The position numbers and the translations under genes were made by a program. Below are positions 1 to 7,058 of a stretch of DNA of 9,792 bases, one piece after another. How positions within the stretch are numbered: the stretch's first letter is position 1; each line of letters begins with the position of its first letter. The DNA lies in assembly GCA_030052355.1 (NCBI GenBank), contig JASIGS010000021.1:1-9792 (forward strand). Direction: 5' to 3'. The notes under the pieces are model-generated. The model did no database searches. It was not told where the DNA came from and worked only from the letters and a program-made list of their open reading frames with translations. This DNA comes from Streptosporangiaceae bacterium. Lineage in GTDB: Bacteria; Actinomycetota; Actinomycetes; Streptosporangiales; Streptosporangiaceae.

Positions 1-819
1 ACTCTCATGGCCGTGCACGCCCACCCCGATGATGAGGCGTCTAGCACCGGCGGCGTGCTGGCTCTGTATTCCGCCCAGGGCATCCGCACCGTGGTCGTGA
101 CGTGCACCAACGGCGAGTTCGGGGACGCACCGGGGCAGATCAAGCCAGGCGAGGAGGGGCACGATGAGCAGGCGGTGGCGGAGCTGCGGCTCGCCGAGTT
201 GCGCCAGTCGTGCAAGATCCTTGGCGTCAGCGAGCTTGAGTTGCTCGGTTACCACGACTCGGGCATGCCGGACTGGGATTACAAGAACCGGCCGGACGCC
301 TTCTGCAACATCCCGATAGCCGAGGTAGCCGGGCGGATCGCGAGCCTGATCGAGCGGTACCGCCCGCAGGTGGTGATCTCCTACGACGACAAGGGGATGT
401 ACCAGCATCCCGATCACGTGCACGCGGCCGTCGCGGCAGCGGAAGCTGCCGCGCTGAGCGGAGTCCCGGCGAAGTTCTACCAGACGGCCATGCGGGGCAG
501 CGACTGGCAGAAGATCTGGCAGGCGCTGCGCGAGCGCGGAGTCCCGGACCTGCCCGAAGAGCGAGAGGTCACCGACGAGATGCGGCAGCAGGTGGAGGCA
601 GCCGAGCGGCGCATTACCACGACCGTCGACATAACCTCGGTGCTCGAGCGGAAGCGCGAAGCCTTGTTCGCGCACGCGAGCCAGATCCAGGACTCCTGGT
701 TCAGCATGATCCCTGAGGATGTCGCGCTGGCCGTGTTCGGCAAGGAGACTTTCGTGCGGGTCAGCGACCGCACCGGTGCGCCCGTCCCGGAAAGCGACCT
801 ATTCGCCGGGCTGAGGTAG
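1..819 (+). CDS. PIG-L/LmbE family zinc deacetylase (MshB/Mca-like), 5' end cut by window
   Basis: The frame is open from base 1 and reads Thr-Leu before the first Met at 7. Mycothiol enzymes of this family have residues before the equivalent MAVHAHPDDE, so the true start is probably upstream of the window. Counting from that Met, the zinc-site motif AHPDDE is at residues 5-10 and the second metal-binding motif HPDH at 134-137; both are diagnostic of PIG-L deacetylases. Known members remove N-acetyl groups from GlcNAc-type substrates (MshB) or cleave mycothiol S-conjugates (Mca). The 270 visible residues are close to normal family length. The HDSGMPD segment (residues 83-89) resembles Mca/MshB relatives, but the diagnostic parts of Mca are not clear enough to assign one, so the substrate is unknown. 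Actinomycetes carry several paralogues. The next gene starts 36 bp downstream and probably has its own promoter. Confidence 0.88.
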   Translation, partial: TLMAVHAHPDDEASSTGGVLALYSAQGIRTVVVTCTNGEFGDAPGQIKPGEEGHDEQAVAELRLAELRQSCKILGVSELELLGYHDSGMPDWDYKNRPDAFCNIPIAEVAGRIASLIERYRPQVVISYDDKGMYQHPDHVHAAVAAAEAAALSGVPAKFYQTAMRGSDWQKIWQALRERGVPDLPEEREVTDEMRQQVEAAERRITTTVDITSVLERKREALFAHASQIQDSWFSMIPEDVALAVFGKETFVRVSDRTGAPVPESDLFAGLR

Positions 820-843
820 GTCACAGCACCCTCCTCCGTGCGG

Positions 844-849
844 CACGAT
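844..849 (+). promoter_or_regulatory. Possible -10 hexamer for leaderless K+ channel mRNA
   Basis: CACGAT lies six bases before the GTG at 856 and matches the actinobacterial TANNNT consensus at two of its three fixed positions. GTCACA at 820-825, 18 bp upstream, matches TTGACA in four of six positions. There is no purine-rich Shine-Dalgarno of normal spacing. This is weak evidence on its own and is supported mainly by the same arrangement at three other genes here. Confidence 0.25.
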
Positions 850-855
850 AGGGCC

Positions 856-1872
856 GTGCTTTTCTTCACTTTCCTGGCCCGCGTGATTGGCCGGCAGCAC
901 CGCAAGAGCATCGCGGCGCTGCTGGCTGGCGCGCTCGGGTGCGTGCTCGGCGGCGGGGCGCTGTTCGCCTGGAGCCAGGGGCTGCCGTTCAGCACCGGCC
1001 TGTACTGGGCGATCACAACCGCGACGACCGTCGGTTACGGTGACGTGACGCCGAAGAACGGCGCCGGACGCGTGATCGCATCCGCGGTCATGCTGACGAC
1101 CATCCCGCTGCTCGCCGCCGTGTTCGCGCTGCTGACGGGCGGAGTTGTCGTGACAGGAGTACGGAGGGCGCTGGCCATGCGTGTCGGTTTTCCTGCCAGC
1201 CCGTATCGGCTGGTTATCGGCATGAACCCGCGAGTTCACGCCGTCCTCGAGCAGCTCGTGGCGGCCGGGGTGTCTGTCGTCCTCGCGGCCGACGTCGACG
1301 CGGCCGTGCTGCCGCCAGGGGTTCATCTGGTCAAGGGCGACCCGACGCAGCCCCACGTGCTCGCGGCGGCCAAGCCGCAAGGCGCGGAGCAAGCGCTGAT
1401 CACCGGGAACTCCGACGGTGACGTGCTGGTCAGCGCCGTGCACCTGCGCAGGCTCGCGCCAGACCTCGGGGTCGTCGCGCTGGTCGGCTCGGTCGAGGTA
1501 CGCGATGCGCTGCGGGACCTCGGGGTGAGGCAGACGATCTCCGCTGACCAGCTGATCGCCGGCACGCTGGCCAAGAGCCTCGAGGCGCCGCACGCCGGTG
1601 ACATGCTTGCTCAGCTAGTCGAGTCGAACACACACCGGCTCGCCGAGGTCCCGGCTGAGGCGTCGGCCTGCGTGGGCAAGCCACTGAGCACCGTCAGGGA
1701 CGAACGTGAGGGTCTGGTGCTCGGCCTGGTGCACGAGGGCCGGTTCAGCCTGGGCCTGTCGGAGGATCCGACCGTTCAGCCAGGCGACTACCTGCTGGTG
1801 GCCGAGCACGACAGGACCGGACAGCACCGGGCGCGAGATCGCGTCGTTGATGCGGCCATAGCGGATCTCTAG
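856..1872 (+). CDS. Two-TM potassium channel with fused RCK (TrkA-N/TrkA-C) domain, MthK-like
   Basis: This is a K+ channel subunit expected to form a tetrameric pore in the cytoplasmic membrane with a cytosolic gating ring. From the GTG at 856 (338 aa), a first hydrophobic segment spans about residues 18-40. The canonical selectivity filter TVGYGD is at 58-63 and a second transmembrane helix at about 74-97. A TrkA-N/RCK Rossmann-like domain begins near 117 and a TrkA-C-like domain occupies about 255-325. The usual nucleotide-binding GxGxxG is replaced by GMNPRV (122-127), so NAD binding is doubtful and the gating ligand unknown. An upstream in-frame GTG at 838 would add six residues (MRHDRA). 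I prefer 856 because it starts directly before the hydrophobic region and has a -10-like hexamer just ahead. An internal ATG with a strong ribosome-binding site occurs at codon 108 (see separate entry). corA follows after 14 bp. Confidence 0.9.
   Translation: MLFFTFLARVIGRQHRKSIAALLAGALGCVLGGGALFAWSQGLPFSTGLYWAITTATTVGYGDVTPKNGAGRVIASAVMLTTIPLLAAVFALLTGGVVVTGVRRALAMRVGFPASPYRLVIGMNPRVHAVLEQLVAAGVSVVLAADVDAAVLPPGVHLVKGDPTQPHVLAAAKPQGAEQALITGNSDGDVLVSAVHLRRLAPDLGVVALVGSVEVRDALRDLGVRQTISADQLIAGTLAKSLEAPHAGDMLAQLVESNTHRLAEVPAEASACVGKPLSTVRDEREGLVLGLVHEGRFSLGLSEDPTVQPGDYLLVAEHDRTGQHRARDRVVDAAIADL
1163..1179 (+). promoter_or_regulatory. Internal Shine-Dalgarno plus in-frame ATG inside the K+ channel gene
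   Basis: GGAGGG at 1163-1168 is followed, after eight bases, by ATG at 1177-1179, which is in frame with the channel and corresponds to Met108. Initiation here would give a 231-residue soluble protein consisting only of the RCK/TrkA part. The archaeal MthK channel is known to make its soluble RCK subunit from an internal Met107. The spacing and strength of the site are seen directly; use of the start is inference. Confidence 0.45.
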
Positions 1873-1875
1873 GGC

Positions 1876-1881
1876 GATACT
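1876..1881 (+). promoter_or_regulatory. Possible -10 hexamer for leaderless corA mRNA
   Basis: GATACT lies five bases before the corA GTG at 1887 and differs from TATACT by one base. No Shine-Dalgarno is present between the upstream stop codon and the GTG. No convincing -35 element is visible. Confidence 0.25.
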
Positions 1882-1886
1882 GAACC

Positions 1887-2936
1887 GTGGACGGAAACCT
1901 GATACTGGCCGACGGTTCCTCCGTGGCGGCCGATGTGACTGGCGTCAGCAACGCGCTGAGCCAGGGCAACTTGCTGTGGCTCGACGTCGCTGACCTCGGC
2001 ACCGACGGCATCGAGATGCTGACCGACCAGTTCAAGCTGCACCCGCTGGCGATCGAGGATGTCAAGGAGTTCGGTCAGCGGCCCAAGATCGAAGACTACG
2101 GCGACGTGGTCTATCTCGTCACCTACGGCATGGCTGGCACCAGCTCGGCCTTCGCTGAGGTGCACTGCTTCATCGCCGAGCACTACCTGATCACCGTCCA
2201 GCAGGGCGACTGCCAGCCGATCGAGCAGCTCAGGAAGCGGCTCGGCACGCCTGGTGGCGTACCCAACGGGAGCAGGCCGGTGCGGCTGATCTTGCTGCAC
2301 CACATCATGGACGGCCTGATCGACAGCTTCTTCCCTAAGCTCTCCGAGTTCGACGACCAGGTCGATCAGCTACAGCAGGAGATCTTCGCGAAGACGACCA
2401 ACGAGCAGCTCGCCCAGCTGTTCGACATGCAGCGCTGGCTCGTCGAGGTTCGCAAGCTCATCTCGCCGCAGCGCGACATGATGGCCTCGCTGGTCTCCGG
2501 CATGATCGAGCTGCCGGGCATGACACCGGCGAGCGACCCCTACCTGCACGACCTGTACGACCACCTGATCCGGATCAGCGACCTCGTCGACAGCTACCGC
2601 GACCTGGTTAGCAACGGCATGTCCGCGTACCTGTCGATGGTCTCCAACAACCTCAACGAGGTGATGAAGCAGCTTGCCATCATCGCCACGATCTTCCTGC
2701 CGCTGTCCTTCCTGACCGGCTTCTTCGGCCAGAACTTCGCCTGGATGGTCAACCGCCTTGGTGCCCTGCCGACGTTCCTGCTGCTCGGGCTAGGCACCGA
2801 GCTCGCGGCGGTGGCCGGGCTCTACGTGCTGTTCCGCCGCCGCGGCTGGATCGGCGCGCGCCCTGCCAGGAAGCCAGCGGTGCACTGGAGCCACCGGAGT
2901 CTTCGGCCGGCCCAGCCGCCAGCCGCGCCGCAATAA
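1887..2936 (+). CDS. corA: CorA-family divalent cation (Mg2+/Co2+) channel, GQN variant
   Basis: The 349-residue protein has the CorA plan: an N-terminal alpha/beta cytosolic domain (about 1-135), a long helical region (about 140-260) that would form the gating funnel, and two C-terminal transmembrane helices (about 262-280 and 294-316). The family works as a pentamer importing Mg2+ or related ions. The signature at the end of TM1 is normally GMN. Here it is G-Q-N at residues 281-283, in the context TGFFGQNFAWM. The Gly and Asn that make the outer ion-binding ring are kept. After TM2 there is an unusual extra tail of about 30 residues rich in Arg, Pro and Ala; most CorA proteins end shortly after TM2. 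The GTG start is preceded by a -10-like hexamer rather than a ribosome-binding site. Transport of Zn2+ instead (ZntB-type) is possible, as GxN variants occur there. Confidence 0.87.
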   Translation: MDGNLILADGSSVAADVTGVSNALSQGNLLWLDVADLGTDGIEMLTDQFKLHPLAIEDVKEFGQRPKIEDYGDVVYLVTYGMAGTSSAFAEVHCFIAEHYLITVQQGDCQPIEQLRKRLGTPGGVPNGSRPVRLILLHHIMDGLIDSFFPKLSEFDDQVDQLQQEIFAKTTNEQLAQLFDMQRWLVEVRKLISPQRDMMASLVSGMIELPGMTPASDPYLHDLYDHLIRISDLVDSYRDLVSNGMSAYLSMVSNNLNEVMKQLAIIATIFLPLSFLTGFFGQNFAWMVNRLGALPTFLLLGLGTELAAVAGLYVLFRRRGWIGARPARKPAVHWSHRSLRPAQPPAAPQ

Positions 2937-2939
2937 GCT
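2934..2939 (+). promoter_or_regulatory. TANNNT -10 hexamer for leaderless nth mRNA
   Basis: TAAGCT overlaps the corA stop codon and sits exactly six bases before the nth GTG at 2946. A full TANNNT match at the leaderless spacing and the absence of any Shine-Dalgarno suggest that transcription starts at the GTG itself. No -35 element is obvious. Confidence 0.4.
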
Positions 2940-2945
2940 AGTCCG

Positions 2946-3656
2946 GTGCCCTCAGCAGCGTCGGAGTCCCACATCGCGCTGGTGCGCCGCGCTCGCCGCA
3001 TCAACAGGGAACTCGCGAAGATGTACCCGGACGTGCGCACCGAGCTCGACTTCAGCACGCCGCTTGAGCTGCTGGTGGCGACGATCCTCAGCGCGCAGAC
3101 GACCGACAGGCGGGTCAACATGGTGACCCCGACGCTCTTCGCCAAGTACCGGTCGGCCGCCGATTACGCGGCTGCCGACCGCAGTGAGCTGGAGAAGATC
3201 ATCCAGTCGACCGGCTTCTTCCGCGCCAAGACCAGCGCGCTCATCGGCCTCGGCCAGGCGCTGTGCGACAGGTACGGCGGCGAGGTGCCCGGCCGCCTCA
3301 AGGACCTGGTGACACTGCCAGGCGTCGGCCGCAAGACCGCGAACGTGGTCCTGGGAAACGCCTTCGGCGTGCCCGGGATCACGGTAGACACGCACTTCGC
3401 CCGGCTGGCTCACCGCTTCGGCTGGACCACCCAGAAAGACCCGGTCAAGATCGAGCGTGACGTCGGCGAGCTGATCGAGAAGTCCGAGTGGACCATGCTG
3501 TCGCACCGGCTGATCTGGCACGGCCGCCGGGTGTGTCACGCCCGGAGGCCAGCGTGCGGTGCTTGCGGCGTCGCCAGGCTCTGCCCGTCCTTCGGCATCG
3601 GGCCCGTCGACGAGTCGGTCGCCCGCAAGCTCGTCAGGACCGGGCCGTTCTCTTGA
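2946..3656 (+). CDS. nth: Endonuclease III (bifunctional DNA glycosylase/AP lyase)
   Basis: Nth removes oxidised pyrimidines and nicks the abasic site by beta-elimination in base-excision repair. The 236-residue product has every hallmark. The helix-hairpin-helix [13 protein letters not shown] contains the Schiff-base lysine (Lys130, equivalent to E. coli Lys120). The catalytic aspartate is in VDTH (Asp148, equivalent to Asp138). The [4Fe-4S] cluster motif is a perfect C-x6-C-x2-C-x5-C (Cys197, 204, 207, 213). The N-terminal region includes the family segment [14 protein letters not shown]. The GTG start is chosen because the TANNNT hexamer lies directly upstream and the homologous region begins soon after. 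The NUDIX gene starts 14 bp after the stop, so the two are probably co-transcribed. In M. tuberculosis nth (Rv3674c) sits in the same neighbourhood as marP, with a thioredoxin-like gene in between that is absent here. Confidence 0.97.
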   Translation: MPSAASESHIALVRRARRINRELAKMYPDVRTELDFSTPLELLVATILSAQTTDRRVNMVTPTLFAKYRSAADYAAADRSELEKIIQSTGFFRAKTSALIGLGQALCDRYGGEVPGRLKDLVTLPGVGRKTANVVLGNAFGVPGITVDTHFARLAHRFGWTTQKDPVKIERDVGELIEKSEWTMLSHRLIWHGRRVCHARRPACGACGVARLCPSFGIGPVDESVARKLVRTGPFS

Positions 3657-3670
3657 CGACAGACCGGACG

Positions 3671-4381
3671 ATGGCTGACGGGGCGGCGGACGACGGGCGA
3701 GTGCCTGACGGGCCAGTGCCTGGTGCGACAGCGCCTGGCTGGCTCACGCGGCTCGCCGACGCGGCGGCGGCGATGCCGGTCCCACCGCCGCTGCGGCCGC
3801 CGGAGTCGGGCGGGCGGCCGGCGGCCGTGCTCATCCTGTTCGGCACCGGCGCGGCCGGTCCTGATCTCCTGCTGATCGAGCGCGCAGCGGACCTGCGCAA
3901 GCACCCGGGCCAGCCAGCCTTTCCTGGTGGCGCGATCGATGAGGGCGACGGTGGTCCGGTGCGGGCGGCGCTGCGCGAGGCTGCCGAGGAGACCGGGATC
4001 GACCCGGCTGGGGTGCGGGTGCTGACGCTGCTGCCAGAGCTGTACATCGCCAGGTCGGACTTCCGCGTGACGCCGGTACTCGGCTGGTGGCACTCGCCGG
4101 TCCCGGTCAGGCCTGGCGACCCTGCCGAGATCGCTGCCGTCATCCGGGTGCCCGTCGCGGACTTGGCCGACCCCGCCAACCGGGTCACGATCAGGGGCCC
4201 GTCCGGCTACCTCGGCCCGGCCTTCCGTGTCGCGGGCCTGCTCGTCTGGGGGTTCACCGCGCTCCTGCTGGACAGGCTGCTCGCCCTCGGCGGCTGGGAG
4301 CGGCCGTGGGACCCCGGTGAACCAGGCGCCGTGCTGCCGTTGCCACCAGGCGCCACCAGCGGCAGCGGCGCTATACCTTAA
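3671..4381 (+). CDS. NUDIX hydrolase, CoA pyrophosphatase (NudL/UPF0035) type
   Basis: NUDIX enzymes of this group cleave coenzyme A or its derivatives to phosphopantetheine and 3',5'-ADP. The 236-residue protein has a Pro/Ala/Gly-rich N-terminus (1-50). The CoA-pyrophosphatase signature spans residues 67-87 (LLLIER...RKHPGQPAFPGG) and a NUDIX box ends in REAAEETGI (102-110), with metal-binding glutamates at 106-107. The gap between the GG and the REAAEE is longer than in the standard NUDIX box, as in E. coli NudL. The ATG at 3671 is chosen. A TTG at 3653 overlapping the nth stop is an alternative; the frame is open much further upstream but only as a shadow of nth. There is no clear ribosome-binding site, so translation may be coupled to nth. 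The orthologous position in M. tuberculosis is Rv3672c, beside marP. The exact substrate is inferred. Confidence 0.88.
   Translation: MADGAADDGRVPDGPVPGATAPGWLTRLADAAAAMPVPPPLRPPESGGRPAAVLILFGTGAAGPDLLLIERAADLRKHPGQPAFPGGAIDEGDGGPVRAALREAAEETGIDPAGVRVLTLLPELYIARSDFRVTPVLGWWHSPVPVRPGDPAEIAAVIRVPVADLADPANRVTIRGPSGYLGPAFRVAGLLVWGFTALLLDRLLALGGWERPWDPGEPGAVLPLPPGATSGSGAIP
4374..4379 (+). promoter_or_regulatory. TANNNT -10 hexamer for leaderless marP mRNA
   Basis: TACCTT overlaps the end of the NUDIX gene and is exactly six bases before the marP GTG at 4386, within the AT-richer run ctataccttaa. It is a full TANNNT match at the leaderless spacing. AGGG at 4381-4384 could instead be a weak, too-close ribosome-binding site. 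Confidence 0.35.
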
Positions 4382-4385
4382 GGGC

Positions 4386-5597
4386 GTGCCCGTGGATCTG
4401 CTCGACCTGATACTCCTGGTGATGATCGCGGCCTTCGCCGTGGCCGGCTATCGCCAGGGCTTCATCGTCGGCGTGCTCAGCCTCGCCGGTTTCATCGGCG
4501 GCGTCGCGGCCGGGGCGCTGATAGCTCCGCCGATCTCCCACGGCCTTGCCTCCAGCCAGTCCTGGCAGGCGCTGATCGCGATCCTCGTGGTGTTCATGGC
4601 GGCCGTTATCGGCATGGTGATCGCCTCGGCCATCGGCGTCGTGGTGCGATCCAGGGTGACGTTCCGGCCGGCCGCGCTCATCGACTCGCTGGGTGGCGCG
4701 GTCGTGAACGTCGTCGCGCTGCTGGTGGTGGCGTGGCTGATCGGCTCGTTCGTGGCCAACGCACCGTTCCCGGCGATCAGCAGGCAGGTCAACCAGTCGC
4801 TCGTGCTCAGGACCGTGGAACACATCATGCCGAGCGCGGCGCTCGACCTGCCGGTATTCCCGCCGCTGCGGACCTTGCTGTCCAACGGGGTGTACGAGCA
4901 GATCTTCAGCACGATCGGTGCGGAGACCGCCCCGGACATACCCGCGCCGCGCGGCCCGCTGCTGGCCTCGTCGGCCCTGACCGCGGCCTACCAGAGCGTC
5001 GTCAAGGTCAAGGGCATCGCGCCGTCCTGCAACGAGACGATCGAGGGTTCTGGCTTTGTCATCTCGGCCGACCACGTGCTGACCAACGCGCACGTGGTGG
5101 CCGGAGTGACCCAGGACCTGCGCGTGGTCACCGAGACCGGGCAGAGGCTTACGCGCGACGTCACGGTGGTGTACTACGACCCGAACACCGACATCGCCGT
5201 GCTCTACGTGCCCGGCCTGTCGGCGCACCCGCTCCGGTTCGCCGGCCCGGCGGCCGATGACACCAGTGCAGTGGTCGCCGGCTACCCGGAAGACGCGGGC
5301 AGCCTCACCGAGAGGCGGGCCGTGATCGGGCACAGCTTCAGGGCAATCGGGCCGAACATCTACGACACGCGCAGTGTCGACCGTCAGATCTACCCGATTC
5401 ACGCGGAAGTTCAGCCGGGCAACTCCGGTGGACCGCTGCTGTCGGCCGGCGGCACGGTCTACGGTGTCGTGTTCGCGAAGTCGACTGAGTACCCGCAGAT
5501 TGGCTACGCGCTGACCGCTGCGGCGGTGCGTGGGGATGCGGCGAAGGGCGCGCGCAAGTTCTCGCAGGCCTCGACGCAGGGCTGTCAGGCCGGCTAG
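4386..5597 (+). CDS. marP: MarP-type membrane-anchored periplasmic serine protease (CvpA + trypsin-like)
   Basis: M. tuberculosis MarP (Rv3671c) maintains intrabacterial pH and survival in acid and oxidative stress, acting outside the membrane on cell-wall hydrolases. This protein (403 aa; MarP is about 397) has the same architecture: four CvpA-like transmembrane helices (about 4-20, 26-50, 61-86, 102-122), a linker, then a chymotrypsin-fold domain. The triad is His236 (TNAHVV), Asp269 (NTDIAVL) and Ser347 (PGNSGGP). Cys215 and Cys400 match the MarP disulfide pair that is redox-sensitive in the mycobacterial enzyme. The frame stays open upstream to 4227, inside the NUDIX gene, but that part is out-of-phase NUDIX sequence. 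GTG 4386 or the GTG two codons later at 4392 gives the expected N-terminus. The gene converges on a DUF309 gene with only 4 bp between stops. The C-terminus ends three residues after Cys400. Confidence 0.93.
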   Translation: MPVDLLDLILLVMIAAFAVAGYRQGFIVGVLSLAGFIGGVAAGALIAPPISHGLASSQSWQALIAILVVFMAAVIGMVIASAIGVVVRSRVTFRPAALIDSLGGAVVNVVALLVVAWLIGSFVANAPFPAISRQVNQSLVLRTVEHIMPSAALDLPVFPPLRTLLSNGVYEQIFSTIGAETAPDIPAPRGPLLASSALTAAYQSVVKVKGIAPSCNETIEGSGFVISADHVLTNAHVVAGVTQDLRVVTETGQRLTRDVTVVYYDPNTDIAVLYVPGLSAHPLRFAGPAADDTSAVVAGYPEDAGSLTERRAVIGHSFRAIGPNIYDTRSVDRQIYPIHAEVQPGNSGGPLLSAGGTVYGVVFAKSTEYPQIGYALTAAAVRGDAAKGARKFSQASTQGCQAG

Positions 5598-5601
5598 CGG
5601 C

Positions 5602-6111
5602 TTACGGGATGCCTGGTCCCCCGGCGACGAGCGTCATCCGCAGCTCGGCACCGTCGATCCCGGCCAGGCCGTCCTCCTCGATCCGCTGGGCAAGCTCGGC
5701 ACAGGACCGGCTGACCCCTGCCACGTCGATGCCGTGCGGGCCGACCGCCGGGTAGTCGGCCAGCCGGGACGCGCCGCGGCGGAGCAGGGCGGCGGCGCCC
5801 TGGCGGTTCCCGCGCAGCGCGTGCGTCAGGCCCACGGCGACCTGGGCGAGGCCCTGCCAGAGATCGCGCTCGGCAGGCACCGCGTGCTTCCACGTCGCCT
5901 CGAGAACTTCGTGCGCGTGGAACGGCTGGCCGGCGTCAATCAGCTGCTGCGCGCTGGCCAGCGCCTGGGCCGGTGTGAGGGCCAGGTCGTCGGCAACCTG
6001 CGGGACGCCGGCGGCATCCCTGGCCAGGGGCCGGCCGAGTCCGTCGCGGGGCCGGGCGTTCCTCGCCCGTCCGGCGGCGTCCCTGTCGCGGCCTACCTCG
6101 GCGGCGGGCAT
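5602..6111 (-). CDS. DUF309 domain protein
   Basis: The 169-residue product has an Ala/Arg/Gly-rich and probably disordered N-terminus (1-45), followed by a DUF309-like helical core (about 52-118). The core has the family motif FHAHEVLEATW (64-74), then W-Q-G-L-A-Q-V-A, then a Leu-rich helix beginning GNRQGAAALLRR. DUF309 proteins are small helical bundles of unknown function; the conserved His and Glu suggest a metal site, but no activity is established. The start at 6111 is supported by GGGGAG eight bases upstream. An ATG at 6118 is in another frame. It is the last gene of a minus-strand operon, 20 bp after the alpha/beta hydrolase. It meets marP tail to tail with no room for an independent terminator. 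Other frames over this region are shadows. Confidence 0.82.
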   Translation of the reverse strand: MPAAEVGRDRDAAGRARNARPRDGLGRPLARDAAGVPQVADDLALTPAQALASAQQLIDAGQPFHAHEVLEATWKHAVPAERDLWQGLAQVAVGLTHALRGNRQGAAALLRRGASRLADYPAVGPHGIDVAGVSRSCAELAQRIEEDGLAGIDGAELRMTLVAGGPGIP

Positions 6112-6131
6112 CTGCCATGCTCCCCAGTGGT

Positions 6132-7055
6132 CTAGCGCTCCGGCTCCGGGTCCGCCAGCCAGGAGCGGAGCTCCAGATCGAATCGATCAGGGTCTTCCTC
6201 GTGCGGGAAGTGCCCGGCCCCGTCGATCAGCCGCCACCGGTAGGGCGCCTCCACGTACACGCCAGAGCCGCGGGCTGCCTTGGGCAGCACGATCGGGTCC
6301 AGCGCGCCGTGCAGGTGCAAGGTAGGCGCCTGAACCGGCGTCCGCATCGTCCTGCTGTAGGCCAGGCCGTCGGGCCTGAACCTGGACCGCATGTACCAGC
6401 GGTGGTACTCCAGTGCCGAGTGCGCGACATGCGGCACGCTCATCGCATCCCGGTAATGCCGCGCGGTTTCGGGGTCGGGCCAGCCGGGGCCAGACCACGC
6501 GGAGAGCAGGTCACCCACGCGCTGCGCGCCGTCGCGAGTCAGCTGCCGTTCCGGCAGCACGGGCAGCTGGAATCCTAGGGCGTAACCGACACCCTTGGCC
6601 TGCGCGATTGGCGCCGAAAGGACCGCCGAGCGCAGCCGGAGGGGGTGCGGCATGGAGACGACGACAAGGCGCCGCACCACCTTCGGGTGATAGGCCGCCA
6701 TCGTCCAGGCGATCAGCCCGCCCCAGTCGTGCCCCACCACCACGGCGTTCGCCTCGCCGAGCGACCGTATCAGCCCAGCGGCGTCCGACGCCGCGGTCAC
6801 CAGGTCGTATCCCCTGGGTGGCTTGTCGCTGCCGCCGTAGCCGCGCAGGTCGGGCGCTACCGCGCGGTAGCCGGCCTGGCCGAGCGACTCGAGCTGGCGG
6901 CGCCAGGTCCACCAGAACTCGGGAAAACCGTGCAGCAGCAGCACGAGCGGCCCGTCACCGCTTTCCGCCACGTGGAACCGGGTCCCGTTGGCGCTGACCG
7001 AACGGTGCGACCACGGCCCGCTCAGGTAGATGGGTAGGTTGCCACGCGCCGGCAT
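6132..7055 (-). CDS. Alpha/beta hydrolase, epoxide hydrolase (EphE-type) family
   Basis: The 307-residue protein has the epoxide hydrolase signatures. The oxyanion motif HGFP is at 42-45, followed by EFWWTW. The nucleophile is Asp110 in VGHDWGG. The second acid is probably Asp253 (HGALDP) and the general base His282 (GAGHFPHEED). A cap region with Tyr and Trp residues lies between about 135 and 235. An Asp nucleophile, rather than Ser, fits epoxide hydrolases or haloalkane dehalogenases; the HGFPE context favours the former. Known members open epoxides to diols in the cytosol. The start is 3 bp after the stop of the holin-family gene (TGAgccATG), indicating translational coupling; no separate ribosome-binding site is needed. 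In M. tuberculosis ephE (Rv3670) is next to marP, which supports orthology. The natural substrate is not known. Confidence 0.9.
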   Translation of the reverse strand: MPARGNLPIYLSGPWSHRSVSANGTRFHVAESGDGPLVLLLHGFPEFWWTWRRQLESLGQAGYRAVAPDLRGYGGSDKPPRGYDLVTAASDAAGLIRSLGEANAVVVGHDWGGLIAWTMAAYHPKVVRRLVVVSMPHPLRLRSAVLSAPIAQAKGVGYALGFQLPVLPERQLTRDGAQRVGDLLSAWSGPGWPDPETARHYRDAMSVPHVAHSALEYHRWYMRSRFRPDGLAYSRTMRTPVQAPTLHLHGALDPIVLPKAARGSGVYVEAPYRWRLIDGAGHFPHEEDPDRFDLELRSWLADPEPER

Positions 7056-7058
7056 GGC

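Noticed and set aside
3488..3670. Upstream extension of the NUDIX frame into nth
   Set aside because: It covers the nth iron-sulfur cluster region in another frame; the Arg-rich translation is a shadow.
4227..4385. Upstream extension of marP inside the NUDIX gene
   Set aside because: It reads the NUDIX coding sequence in another frame; MarP homology begins only at the GTG at 4386/4392.
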